In this document: in pieces, positions 9,029 through 16,245 of the stretch
How positions within the stretch are numbered: the stretch's first letter is position 1
Layout: each line of letters starts with the position of its first letter
Source: Terriglobia bacterium
GTDB taxonomy: Bacteria; Acidobacteriota; Terriglobia; Acidiferrales; UBA7541
Assembly: GCA_020072805.1 (NCBI GenBank)
Contig: JAIQGC010000046.1
Span: 1-47,207, forward strand
DNA: 47,207 nt
Direction: 5' to 3'
Made by a program: the position numbers and the translations under genes
The notes under the pieces: generated by a model
Databases searched by the model: none
Told to the model about the DNA's origin: nothing
Seen by the model: only the letters and a program-made list of their open reading frames with translations

Positions 9029-9850
9029 TCAGACGGCGCCGGCGGTTTTGGAATCGAGCGCCATCTTCTTGTGTTTGGCTCCGGCGGCGTTGCGGCGCAC
9101 GGCGATGAGTTCGGCGGTGATGCTGATGGCGATTTCCTCGGGGGAGAGGGCGCCGATATCGAGACCCATGGGGGCGAAGACGCGTTCGAACTCCTGGGGC
9201 TGGAAACCTTCCTTTTCGAGGGCCCGGTAGACGGAGAGAACCTTGCGTTTGCTGCCGATCATGCCGATGTAGCGGGCGTCGGTGCGCACGGCCCAGGCCA
9301 GGCAGCGCATGTCGTCCTTGTGGCCGCGGGTGACGATGACGATGTAGCTTCCGGGGCCAGGCTTGAGCTGGGCGAAGGCGTCGTCATAGCTGGTGAAAAG
9401 TTCGCCGGCCATGGGGAAGCGCTGGGCGTTGGCGAACTGTTCGCGGTCGTCAATGACGCCGACGGCGAAACCGGCGGCGGAGGCGGATTTGGCGACCGCG
9501 ATGGAGACGTGGCCGCCGCCGAAGAGATAGAGGATGGGCTGGGGGAGAATGGGTTCCACGAAGACCTCCAGCGTGCCGCCGCAGATGAGGCCGCTATCGT
9601 AGTTGGCGTCATGGTTAAGGTTGAAAACCATTTTGCGGGGAGCTTCTGTTTGCATGACCTCGCGCGCGGCGGCCCACACGTCGGCTTCGACGCAGCCGCC
9701 GCCGATGGTGCCGGAGATGGAGCCGTCCTCGCGGACGAGCATGCGCGAGCTTTCATAGCTGGGGATGGAGCCGTTGGTGTGGACGATGGTAGCCAAGGCG
9801 GCGCGGCGGCCTTCCTTGCGGAGTTTGACGATTTCTTCGAAGAGGTCCAT
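9029..9850 (-). CDS. xdhC: XdhC/CoxI family molybdenum hydroxylase maturation protein
   Basis: A 273-residue protein. The N-terminal XdhC domain contains TNGSIPSYESSRMLVREDGSI then GTIGGGCVEADV; the C-terminal Rossmann domain has YLFGGGHVSIAVAKSASAAGF, IVTRGHKDDM and YIGMIGSKRK. XdhC binds molybdenum cofactor and promotes its sulfuration before insertion. The start at 9850 has AGGA five nucleotides upstream. The open frame continues far upstream to 10918, but that part lies over the divergent yceH and has no family similarity. It is first in an operon with mocA. Confidence 0.9.
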   Translation of the reverse strand: MDLFEEIVKLRKEGRRAALATIVHTNGSIPSYESSRMLVREDGSISGTIGGGCVEADVWAAAREVMQTEAPRKMVFNLNHDANYDSGLICGGTLEVFVEPILPQPILYLFGGGHVSIAVAKSASAAGFAVGVIDDREQFANAQRFPMAGELFTSYDDAFAQLKPGPGSYIVIVTRGHKDDMRCLAWAVRTDARYIGMIGSKRKVLSVYRALEKEGFQPQEFERVFAPMGLDIGALSPEEIAISITAELIAVRRNAAGAKHKKMALDSKTAGAV

Positions 9851-9866
9851 GGATGTCCTAAATACC

Positions 9867-9895
9867 AGCGTACGGCGGGGCGTTTGCGGTGTCAA
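9867..9895 (-). promoter_or_regulatory. promoter of xdhC-mocA
   Basis: A consensus TTGACA on the minus strand (9895-9890), 17-bp spacer, and a weak -10 TACGCT (9872-9867), 16 nt before the xdhC ATG. It lies in the 75-bp divergent region shared with yceH. Confidence 0.45.
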
Positions 9896-9925
9896 CGGAG
9901 GTTCGTTGGTGTATGCTTTTTGCCT

Positions 9926-10582
9926 ATGAATATCGTGCTGACGGAAGCGGAAGCGCGGGTGTTGGGGGCGCTGGTGGAGAAGGAGATCACCACGCCGGAA
10001 TATTATCCGCTGTCGCTGAACGCGCTGGTGAATGCGTGCAACCAGAAATCGAACCGGGACCCGGTGATGAGCCTGGACGAGCAGGCGGTGCGGGAGGCGC
10101 TGGCGAGCTTGAAGGGGCAGGGGCTCTCCGGGCTGGGGACGACGGCGGACAGCCGGGTGGCCAAGTACGAGCACCGGCTGGCGGAGGTGTTCAATTTCAC
10201 GAGGCCGGAGACGGCGATCCTGTGCGAACTGCTGCTGCGCGGGCCGCAAACGCCGGGAGAGCTGCGCAGCCGGGCGGAGCGCATGCACCGGTTTGACGAT
10301 TTGAGCCTGGTGCAATCCACGCTGCATAAGCTGATGGAGCGCGAACCGGCGCTGGTAAAGGTGCTGCCCAGGCAGCCGGGGAGGAAAGAGGCGCGGTACG
10401 CGCATCTGCTGGCGGGGGATGTGGTGGTGGAAGAGACTGTTGAGGAGACGCGGCCGGAAGCGACGCGGGGCGGGGGCGATGGCGGGCGAGTGGAGCGGTT
10501 GGAGGAGCGGGTGGCGGGGCTGGAGGGGGAGGTTGCGGAGATGAAGAGGCAGTTGGCGGAGTTCCGGAAGCAGTTTGAGTAG
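9926..10582 (+). CDS. yceH: YceH family (DUF480) protein
   Basis: A 218-residue winged-helix-type protein of unknown role. The start block LTEAEARVLGALVEKEITTPEYYPLSLNAL and the NQKSNRDPVM segment are diagnostic of YceH/DUF480. Residues about 80-150 form a second winged-helix-like repeat (TRPETAILCELLLRGPQTPGELR), and the C-terminus is a short coiled coil (VERLEERVAGLEGEVAEMKR). The ATG at 9926 has no Shine-Dalgarno sequence; TATGCT ends eight nucleotides upstream. It is divergent from xdhC. Confidence 0.9.
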   Translation: MNIVLTEAEARVLGALVEKEITTPEYYPLSLNALVNACNQKSNRDPVMSLDEQAVREALASLKGQGLSGLGTTADSRVAKYEHRLAEVFNFTRPETAILCELLLRGPQTPGELRSRAERMHRFDDLSLVQSTLHKLMEREPALVKVLPRQPGRKEARYAHLLAGDVVVEETVEETRPEATRGGGDGGRVERLEERVAGLEGEVAEMKRQLAEFRKQFE

Positions 10583-11304
10583 AGGGCGTTTCGGAAAACC
10601 ACAGAGAAGAAGCGAGTTGCGAGCAAACTTCAAGTGATACTTTAAGATTTTGACTGGAACTCTACCCCACACCCCCGGTGTTTTTGCAAAGAGTGCGCAA
10701 TCAATTGATTCCAAAGCGCCTGCGGCTCGTTCCTGTTTTTGGAAGAGCGTAAAGAGTGCGGATTCCATTGATTGCAGAGTAGTTGCTGCAAGCTCCTGTT
10801 TTTGGAAGAGTGAAAAGAGCGCGATTGGGTCGGGGTGTGAGGATCTGGAAAAGGATTGCGGAGCTTGCTGGGCAGGGTGTCGGTCGAGATTCACAAAGCA
10901 TGATAACGCATAAGGCACTTACTGTCAATAGAATTGTTGGCGACGCTGGTTGGTGCAAGCGGATTCTGTGCAATCTGGATTCTTCAGCACGGCGCAAAAC
11001 AATTTTCGGTTGCCCAGGGACTTCTATTCCATTTCCACTAGATAGCCTTGATTTTCTCGCTGGGGAGCATGCGAAAGGGTGTGTGTTTCCACAGGAAGTG
11101 TGGGAAACTGCAGCGCCGGAGGACTGCGCCGGGCAAAGCAATGAGCTTGCGAGTGTCTGCCGGGTTGCGGAAGAACGGCTGAAAAGTGGTCGCTGGGCTG
11201 TCCTGGAGCAGGTAAAGGATTGAAGAGAAGAGCCGGGCTCCCGACCGGGTCGGCATAAATTCGGCCCGGCCACACAATCACGGCGAAAAAAAAGGGGGGT
11301 AAGC
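10583..11304. other. gene-poor region of about 720 bp with lower GC
   Basis: No credible gene was found on either strand. Open frames exist (about 87 and 146 codons on plus, and an upstream extension of the xdhC frame on minus) but they have no recognisable domain or Shine-Dalgarno sequence. The DNA is visibly less GC-rich than its neighbours and contains the imperfect repeat array at 10681-10835. The last 15 bases hold the G-rich Shine-Dalgarno sequence of the EamA gene. Confidence 0.6.
10681..10835. repeat. imperfect tandem repeat array (about three units of 55-63 bp)
   Basis: Units begin with TTTTTG at 10681, 10736 and 10799 and share AAAGAG(T/C)GCG, ATTGATT and a CTCCTG/TTCCTG end. The second unit is 63 bp; the first lacks about 8 bp; the third is partial. 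Translated in either direction the units give a repetitive peptide (on the minus strand LFQKQE-type repeats), but nothing shows they are expressed. Confidence 0.7.
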
Positions 11305-11715
11305 GTGAAGATCTGGTATTTGTACGCGATGACGACGGTGATGCTGTGGGGAGTGTGGGGGGTGTTCAGCAAGCTGGCTTCGCCCCATGCCAAGCCGAGA
11401 CAGGCGTTGCTGTTTCAGGCGGTGGGGGCGATCGCGTTCGCGGTGGTGGTGCTGATGATGGAGAAATTTAAGGTAGAGGCGACGTTGCCGGGATTCAGCT
11501 GGTCGTTTGGGGCGGGATTTTTCACGTTCATGGGGTTTCTGGCGTTTTTTGCGGCGCTGGAGCAGGGGAAGGCGTCGACGGTGGTGACGCTATCGGCGCT
11601 GTATCCGGTGGTGACGATACTGCTGAGCATCTTATTTTTGCGGGAGAGGCTGACGCTGCGGCAGATGGCGGGGATTGCGCTGGCGCTGGTGGCGAGCGTG
11701 CTGCTGGCGGAGTGA
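11305..11715 (+). CDS. small EamA/DMT-superfamily membrane protein
   Basis: A 136-residue integral membrane protein equivalent to half of a typical ten-helix EamA transporter. There are about four or five helices: residues 5-25, 36-52, 66-86, 92-112 and 118-135. The end (VVTLSALYPVVTILLSILFLRERLTLRQMAGIALALVASVLL) is the characteristic EamA half. The GTG start is preceded by a G-rich Shine-Dalgarno sequence about five nucleotides upstream. Single-domain members may dimerise, as small multidrug resistance proteins do. Substrate unknown; monocistronic. Confidence 0.8.
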   Translation: MKIWYLYAMTTVMLWGVWGVFSKLASPHAKPRQALLFQAVGAIAFAVVVLMMEKFKVEATLPGFSWSFGAGFFTFMGFLAFFAALEQGKASTVVTLSALYPVVTILLSILFLRERLTLRQMAGIALALVASVLLAE

Positions 11716-12119
11716 GGGTGGGAGGCGGCTGTGGTCTGGAAGAAAAGAATGAATTCAAAAACTCCACACGTAGAAACGACGTGTAGGGCGCCCCGGCTAA
11801 AGAGCCTGTGTGGCAGCCGCAAAATCAGTTCCTCAGCGGCTAAAGCCGCACTAGAAAGAAAGGGTTTATGTCGGAGCTGAAGCTCCGACGCCCTATAAAA
11901 CAAAAGTTACCACGCGGACTCTAAAGGGGGGAAGCGAGGGGAAAGAGTTAGAAGCAGAGGCGCAGAGGGGGAGAGACGGGAGAGTGTGGCGGTCGCTCCG
12001 GCTTTCGACTGACAACGGATGACTGGCGACTGTAGACCTTTACTGTGCTTGACGGCGAAAGCAGGATTGACTTCGCCGGCGGCCGCAAGGATGATTTCTT
12101 TTTGACGGAGGATGCCTGT
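11716..12119. other. intergenic region of about 400 bp with a hairpin cluster and a 5'-UTR stem
   Basis: The left half holds the palindrome cluster at 11766-11889. The right half, before the sulfite-oxidase-like gene, contains a 7-bp stem (CGGCGAA at 12053-12059 with TTCGCCG at 12072-12078). It lies about 40 nt upstream of the ATG, with the GGAGG at 12107-12111 between. I see no gene in it; the stem is not a riboswitch I recognise. Confidence 0.5.
11766..11889. repeat. cluster of four short palindromes (BIME-like)
   Basis: Successive hairpins: ACACGT/ACGTGT (11766-11784), GGCT/AGCC (11795-11806), GCGGC-TAAA-GCCGC (11836-11849) and the perfect 20-bp palindrome around GGAGCTGAAGCTCC with its GTC/GAC ends (11870-11889). 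Tails of the GGGCG/CGCCC type accompany two of them. Such mosaics are typical of dispersed intergenic repeats. Confidence 0.65.
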
Positions 12120-13418
12120 ATGAGCTCGAACGGACGTGAATTATCGCGGCGGGGATTATTGAAGCTGCTGGGCGCGGCGGGCGGGGGATTGGCGCTGGCG
12201 GGAATGGCGGAGGGCGTCGGTGCGCCGGCGCAGGAGGCAGCCTCGGGAGCGGCGGTGAAGAGTTTTACCGGGCCGGGGGCGAATCCGTATTGGAATTCGG
12301 TGGGGCCGTATGTGAACGAGGCGCAGAAGGCGCCGCTGATTCTGCTGACGGACCGGCCGGTGCAACTGGAGACGCCGCGGCATTATTTTCGGACGGCGTT
12401 TACGCCCAACGAGGCGTTTTATGTGCGCTGGCACCTGGATGGAATTCCCAACAGCGTGGATTTGAACAGTTGGAAGCTGAATATTGAAGGGAACGTGGAG
12501 AAGCCGCTGTCGTTCAGCCTGCCGGAGCTGATGGAGAAGTTCAAGGCGGTTTCGGTGGCGGCGGTGAATCAGTGTTCGGGGAACAGCCGGAGCCGATTTC
12601 AGCCACGTGTGCCGGGCGGGCAGTGGGGCAACGGGGCGATGGGGAATGCGATGTGGACGGGAGTGCGGCTGCGGGAATTGCTGGATGCGGCGAAGGTGAA
12701 GGCAGGATCGGTGCAAGTGCAGGTGCAGGGGTTGGAGACGGGTTCGGGGCCGAAAGGATTCGGGTCGAACCGGTTTCTGAAGTCTCTGGAAATCACCAAT
12801 CCGGCGCTGGACGAGGCGGTGGTGGCGTATTCGATGAACGGAGAACCGCTGCCGGTGCTGAACGGGTTTCCGGTGCGGCTGGTGGTTCCGGGGTACTTTG
12901 CGACGTATTGGATGAAGTGCCTGACGTGGATTCGCGTGTTGGACAAGGCGGATGAAAATTTCTGGGTGAAGACGGCGTACCGCGTGCCGGACACGCCGCG
13001 GGGGAACACGACGCCGGCGGAGATGCAGGCGGGGACGGTGAAGACGGTGCCCATCGGGCGGCTGGCGGTGCGGTCGTTCCTGATTTCGCCGGATGGAGGG
13101 ACCAAGATTCCGGCGGGAATGGGAGTGATGCTGCGGGGGATTGCGTTCAGCGGACAAGGGCGCGTGGTGAAGGTGGAGGTTTCGGAGGACGACGGGAAGA
13201 ACTGGACGGCGGCGAAGGTGGGGGAGGATTACGGGCCATACTCGTTCCGCACGTGGGAGGCGCTATGGACGCCGAAGAAGACGGGGCGGTATTCGGTGGC
13301 GGTGCGGGCGACGGACGAAAAGGGAAATACGCAGCCGGACGAAGGGGTATGGAATCCGGGCGGGTATTTGTGGAACCGGATCGAACGGCAGGAGATGGTG
13401 GTGGGAAGTGCGGGATAA
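12120..13418 (+). CDS. Tat-exported sulfite oxidase-like molybdopterin protein (SorA-like)
   Basis: A 432-residue molybdopterin oxidoreductase. The start at 12120 is set by GGAGG eight nucleotides upstream and gives a twin-arginine signal (LSRRGLLKLLGAAGGG). The sulfite oxidase family Mo-ligand Cys is Cys152 in VNQCSGNSR. Cofactor-domain motifs include GVRLRELLD, GYFATYWMKCLTWI and a C-terminal dimerisation domain (VEVSEDDGKNWTAA). Next to a c-type cytochrome gene, it resembles the periplasmic SorAB sulfite:cytochrome c oxidoreductase: sulfite to sulfate with electrons to the cytochrome. The substrate is inferred; related enzymes act on other small oxyanions or sulfoxides. Confidence 0.85.
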   Translation: MSSNGRELSRRGLLKLLGAAGGGLALAGMAEGVGAPAQEAASGAAVKSFTGPGANPYWNSVGPYVNEAQKAPLILLTDRPVQLETPRHYFRTAFTPNEAFYVRWHLDGIPNSVDLNSWKLNIEGNVEKPLSFSLPELMEKFKAVSVAAVNQCSGNSRSRFQPRVPGGQWGNGAMGNAMWTGVRLRELLDAAKVKAGSVQVQVQGLETGSGPKGFGSNRFLKSLEITNPALDEAVVAYSMNGEPLPVLNGFPVRLVVPGYFATYWMKCLTWIRVLDKADENFWVKTAYRVPDTPRGNTTPAEMQAGTVKTVPIGRLAVRSFLISPDGGTKIPAGMGVMLRGIAFSGQGRVVKVEVSEDDGKNWTAAKVGEDYGPYSFRTWEALWTPKKTGRYSVAVRATDEKGNTQPDEGVWNPGGYLWNRIERQEMVVGSAG

Positions 13419-13434
13419 AGGAGAGCGACGCGCC

Positions 13435-13842
13435 ATGAACAGGAAATTGCGGATAGTTGTCTTGCTGAGCTGTGGAGTGGTGATGGCGGCGGGGCTGGCG
13501 GTTGCGGCGGGCGGCGGGGATTACCAGCCGGCGGCGCTGGGGCAATTGCCGCAAGCTGCGCCGGCGGAGCTGACGCCGGACGGAAATTATGGCGGGGGAG
13601 CGTATCCGCTGTATCCGCCGGAGCTGGCCGCGGGCGAGGGCAAGGTGGAAGTGGAAGGATATTGCAGCGTGTGTCACAGCACGCGGTACATCACGATGCA
13701 GCCGCCGTTGCCGGCGGGGGCGTGGGACGCGACGGTGCACAAGATGCAGAAGGCGTACGGGGCGACGATCCCGGACGCGGCGGCGGCGAAGATCATTTCC
13801 TATCTGCATACGCATTACACACCGGAGACGCGGAAGCAGTAG
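13435..13842 (+). CDS. periplasmic monoheme cytochrome c, partner of the sulfite oxidase-like enzyme (SorB-like)
   Basis: A 135-residue exported protein with a signal peptide (IVVLLSCGVVMAAGLAVAAG) and one haem-binding motif CSVCH (Cys77, Cys80, His81). The C-terminal part (WDATVHKMQKAYGATI, then AAAAKIISYLHTHY) has the cytochrome-c fold end typical of SorB-like subunits, with Met candidates for the sixth ligand. It starts 16 nt after the molybdoenzyme stop with GGAG upstream, so one operon is likely. Role: electron acceptor for the adjacent molybdoenzyme, passing electrons to the respiratory chain. Confidence 0.85.
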   Translation: MNRKLRIVVLLSCGVVMAAGLAVAAGGGDYQPAALGQLPQAAPAELTPDGNYGGGAYPLYPPELAAGEGKVEVEGYCSVCHSTRYITMQPPLPAGAWDATVHKMQKAYGATIPDAAAAKIISYLHTHYTPETRKQ

Positions 13843-14008
13843 GGCACGCGGGAAAACAACCAAATCAAACAAGGATGAGAAGGCGGAGGGAAACTGTCCC
13901 GGGCCATGGGGGCAGGTGGAAGATGCCTGCCCGTTTATTGGACTTTGCGCCAGTTACGGAGAGGAAGGGAGGGGAGTAGGCTAGCGCGTGTGGTAACTGG
14001 AGGGAATC

Positions 14009-14338
14009 ATGAGCGAATTTACGAATTGGTTGCAGGGGAATTGGTATGAGGCGGGGAGCCTGCTGGTGCAATTTGCGATCTTGGGGGCGATCGTGTGGTT
14101 TGCGCGGAAGGCGGTGAATGCCATCTGGGCGATCTGGATATTGCAGGCGCAAGGGACGGGGAACGCGCGCACGGGGATGGATGATGTGAGCGTGGCGCGA
14201 GCGGGACGGGCGGCATATGCGGCGCCGCGGAAAAGGGTGAGCGTGTTCGCGGCGGTGGGGGCGGCGCTGCGCGGGGCGCAGAGGTGGTTGAAGGAGCCGG
14301 TGAGGAGCGGAAGGCAGAGGACGGTGTTGCAGGCGTAG
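14009..14338 (+). CDS. small single-span membrane protein of unknown function
   Basis: A 109-residue protein with GGAGG before the ATG. One hydrophobic helix (residues 17-45, LVQFAILGAIVWFARKAVNAIWAIWI) is followed by a basic, Ala/Arg-rich tail. No family is recognised. It is followed by an intrinsic terminator at 14443-14472, which supports it as a real transcribed unit. Function not assigned. Confidence 0.6.
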   Translation: MSEFTNWLQGNWYEAGSLLVQFAILGAIVWFARKAVNAIWAIWILQAQGTGNARTGMDDVSVARAGRAAYAAPRKRVSVFAAVGAALRGAQRWLKEPVRSGRQRTVLQA

Positions 14339-14387
14339 GGGGTGCGGTTAATTTGCGCGTTGCAGGCCGTTACAGTTGAGATCCTCC

Positions 14388-14412
14388 GGCCCCGATAAAA
14401 AGCATCGGGGCC
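14388..14412. repeat. short hairpin GGCCCCGAT/ATCGGGGCC
   Basis: A 9-bp perfect inverted repeat with a 7-nt loop between the small membrane protein and its terminator. No U-run follows, so it is not a terminator by itself; it resembles other short dispersed hairpins of this window. Confidence 0.55.
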
Positions 14413-14442
14413 TCAGGATGACAGCTTTCAATTCGTCTTTCA

Positions 14443-14472
14443 GGGGGCGCGAGATGCGCCCCCTTCTTTTTT
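14443..14472 (+). terminator. Rho-independent terminator
   Basis: Stem GGGGGCGC (14443-14450), loop GAGAT, stem GCGCCCCC (14456-14463), followed by TTCTTTTTT. It is oriented for plus-strand transcription and ends the small membrane-protein unit. Confidence 0.88.
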
Positions 14473-14526
14473 GATAAGGCGAAGCGATGCGCGCCTTGAA
14501 GCATGCAACGGTGGTCGAACATGAGC

Positions 14527-14550
14527 GGGCACGGCATGCCGTGCCCCTAC
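14527..14550. repeat. 20-bp palindrome plus flank (dispersed repeat, copy 2)
   Basis: The core GGGCACGGCATGCCGTGCCC (14527-14546) and the right flank CCTAC match the 28-bp palindrome at 3862-3889, while the left flank differs. It lies just beyond the stop of the minus-strand isomerase gene. Confidence 0.8.
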
Positions 14551-14560
14551 GGGAGACATT

Positions 14561-15421
14561 TTAGCGGCGGAATTGGGCGATGGTGGTGTTGTAGGCGCGG
14601 GTGGCGATTTCGTCGAGGGGGCGGGTGCGCAGTTCCTTATTGAGGACTTCGATGCCGACGGGGCCGCGGTAGCCGGCCTTCCAGCAGGCGTCGAGGAAGC
14701 CGGGAACATCGAATTCGCCGTCGCCGCAGAGGAGGCGGTGGTTGATGGTGTCTTCGAGGAGGCTCCAGGGGCACTTAAAAGTGCCGTCATTGATTTCGAC
14801 GGCGAAGAAATATTCCATGGGGAAGCTGGCAATCTGCTCGAAGGGGATGCCCATCTTAGCGACGTGCCACATGTCGAAGATGACGCCGCCGTTTTTAGCG
14901 CCGGCGCCCTTGAGCATGGTGAGGGTGTCGGGGAGGTTGTCGACCATGGCGAAGGGCATGAGTTCATAGACGACGCGGACGCCGTGTTCGGCGGCGTCCT
15001 TGCAGAGGGCGGCGAAGGATTCGATGACCTTGGGCATGGGAGTGGTCTTGTGCTCGAAATCGCCGACTTTGAGATGGCGGGCGCCGAGCGCTTCGTAGAC
15101 GTCGAAGAGTTTTTTCTTGCGGATGTCGGACTGGCGTTTTTCCTCGCCGTCGCGGAACCAGTCGGCGAGGAATTCGATTTCGATGTATTTCATGCCGTTG
15201 GCGTCCAGGATTTTTTTCATTTCGGGCAAAGACCATTTGGTGAGGATCATGTCCAGGTCGGAATGCCAGAAGCCGATGCCTTTGAAGCCGACGCGGGCGC
15301 AAGCTTCGACGCGGTCCTTGAAGTCGAAGAGGCTGTGTTCGGGGCCAGTGTGGGGAGTGGCGCCGCCGGCGAGGGTCCAGTAGGTGGCGATGAGTTCGAC
15401 GGTTGCGGGGTTCCAGGTCAT
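14561..15421 (-). CDS. sugar phosphate isomerase/epimerase-family TIM-barrel protein
   Basis: A 286-residue xylose-isomerase-like (AP endonuclease 2 superfamily) TIM barrel. The expected metal-ligand region is present: FADWF/IEIEFLADWF, HLKVGDFEHK, VRVVYELMPFAMVDN, IFDMWHVAK, AVEINDG and VGIEVLN, giving Glu/Asp/His positions at strand ends. The start at 15421 has GGAGA seven nucleotides upstream. It is encoded 23 nt downstream of the cupin gene, so the two probably form an operon for a small sugar or hydroxy-acid. Precise reaction unknown. Confidence 0.8.
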   Translation of the reverse strand: MTWNPATVELIATYWTLAGGATPHTGPEHSLFDFKDRVEACARVGFKGIGFWHSDLDMILTKWSLPEMKKILDANGMKYIEIEFLADWFRDGEEKRQSDIRKKKLFDVYEALGARHLKVGDFEHKTTPMPKVIESFAALCKDAAEHGVRVVYELMPFAMVDNLPDTLTMLKGAGAKNGGVIFDMWHVAKMGIPFEQIASFPMEYFFAVEINDGTFKCPWSLLEDTINHRLLCGDGEFDVPGFLDACWKAGYRGPVGIEVLNKELRTRPLDEIATRAYNTTIAQFRR

Positions 15422-15444
15422 GGCGTTTTCTCCGTTGGGGACAA

Positions 15445-15819
15445 TCAGGGCTGCAAATGCTTGAGTTCGACGGTGAGCATGCGAACTTCGGTCGTGCCGA
15501 TATTCTCGACCGAGTGCGGGGGAAGGGGACCGATCCATTCGATGAAGGGGGTTGGCTGAGAAGGAGGGGCCTGGCGGGAGTCGAAGAGGACTTTGCCGCC
15601 GCCATCGCGGCGGATGAAGGCGCTGGTGGATTGGACGTAGATGACGCCGGGCCAGCGGTGGGTATGGACGGGGACGAATTCGCCGGGCTTGATGGTGACT
15701 TCGAGATAGCGGACGTGTTCGTTTTCGAAAAGTTTTTTGTGGAAGGCGGGAGCGGCGACGAGGGCGTCGAGGGAGTCGGGCCAGGGCCAGGATGAGGCCG
15801 CGGGAGAGTTCGTGTCCAT
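15445..15819 (-). CDS. small cupin-fold protein
   Basis: A 124-residue single-domain cupin. Motif 1 is VTIKPGEFVPVHTHRWPGVIYV, with the metal-type His pair (HTH) and a following acidic or Gly region; motif 2 is PLPPHSVENIG. It is likely a metal-binding sensor or small-molecule isomerase accompanying the downstream TIM-barrel enzyme. The ATG at 15819 is favoured by a GGAG ten nucleotides upstream. A gap of about 130 bp separates it from the MoaD-like gene, so it may or may not be read from the SAM-II-controlled transcript. Confidence 0.75.
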   Translation of the reverse strand: MDTNSPAASSWPWPDSLDALVAAPAFHKKLFENEHVRYLEVTIKPGEFVPVHTHRWPGVIYVQSTSAFIRRDGGGKVLFDSRQAPPSQPTPFIEWIGPLPPHSVENIGTTEVRMLTVELKHLQP

Positions 15820-15948
15820 TGTTGCAGCGCTCCAGGGGACAACTTGCCAACACAACTGGCGGGAGACAGTTATACCAATTCGCGGAGCGTGAGGGGTAGG
15901 ATTTCCGCGCGGGGCGTCCGATATTCGTACAGCGGAGCGGCGCGCTGG

Positions 15949-16224
15949 CTAGCCGCCGGCGATGGAGGGGACGAGCATGAGGCGGTCGCCGTCTTTGACG
16001 GCGCAGGATTCTCCGCCCTGGAAGCGGATGTCCTCTTCGTTGAGATAGACGTTGAGGAACTGGCGGATCTGGCCTTTATCGTCGCGGATGTGGCGGGCCA
16101 GGCCGGGATATTGGGCGGTGAGTTGATCGAGAACGGCGGCGACGGTGGCCGGTGAAGCGGCGAAGGTGGCGGCATTGTCGGTGAAGCGGCGAAAGGCAGT
16201 GGGAATTTCAACGGTGACGGGCAT
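15949..16224 (-). CDS. MoaD/ThiS-family sulfur-carrier-like protein
   Basis: A 91-residue ubiquitin-fold protein ending in IAGG; the terminal Gly-Gly is what is adenylated and thiocarboxylated in ThiS, MoaD and CysO. Other family features: IPTAFRRFTDNA at the start, an acidic helix region, IRQFLNVYLNEEDIRF and the DGDRLMLVPSIAGG end. It lies 21 nt downstream of the threonine-synthase-like gene and shares its SAM-II riboswitch. By analogy with CysO/CysM it may hand sulfur to that PLP enzyme. The E1-like and desulfurase partners are not in the window; a molybdopterin role is possible but not suggested by context. Confidence 0.85.
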   Translation of the reverse strand: MPVTVEIPTAFRRFTDNAATFAASPATVAAVLDQLTAQYPGLARHIRDDKGQIRQFLNVYLNEEDIRFQGGESCAVKDGDRLMLVPSIAGG

Positions 16225-16245
16225 GGGTCTGTTCCTGGGCTCCTG

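Noticed and set aside
9851-10918. upstream extension of xdhC to give a 629-residue protein
   Set aside because: The extra part runs antisense through yceH and is Arg/Leu/Pro-rich without homology; XdhC similarity starts at 9850.
10783-11223. 146-codon plus-strand open frame after yceH
   Set aside because: No Shine-Dalgarno sequence, no domain, and it overlaps the repeat array; composition does not resemble neighbouring genes.
12045-12119. molybdenum-cofactor riboswitch before the sulfite-oxidase-like gene
   Set aside because: Only one 7-bp stem is present; the multi-helix conserved core of that RNA class is missing.
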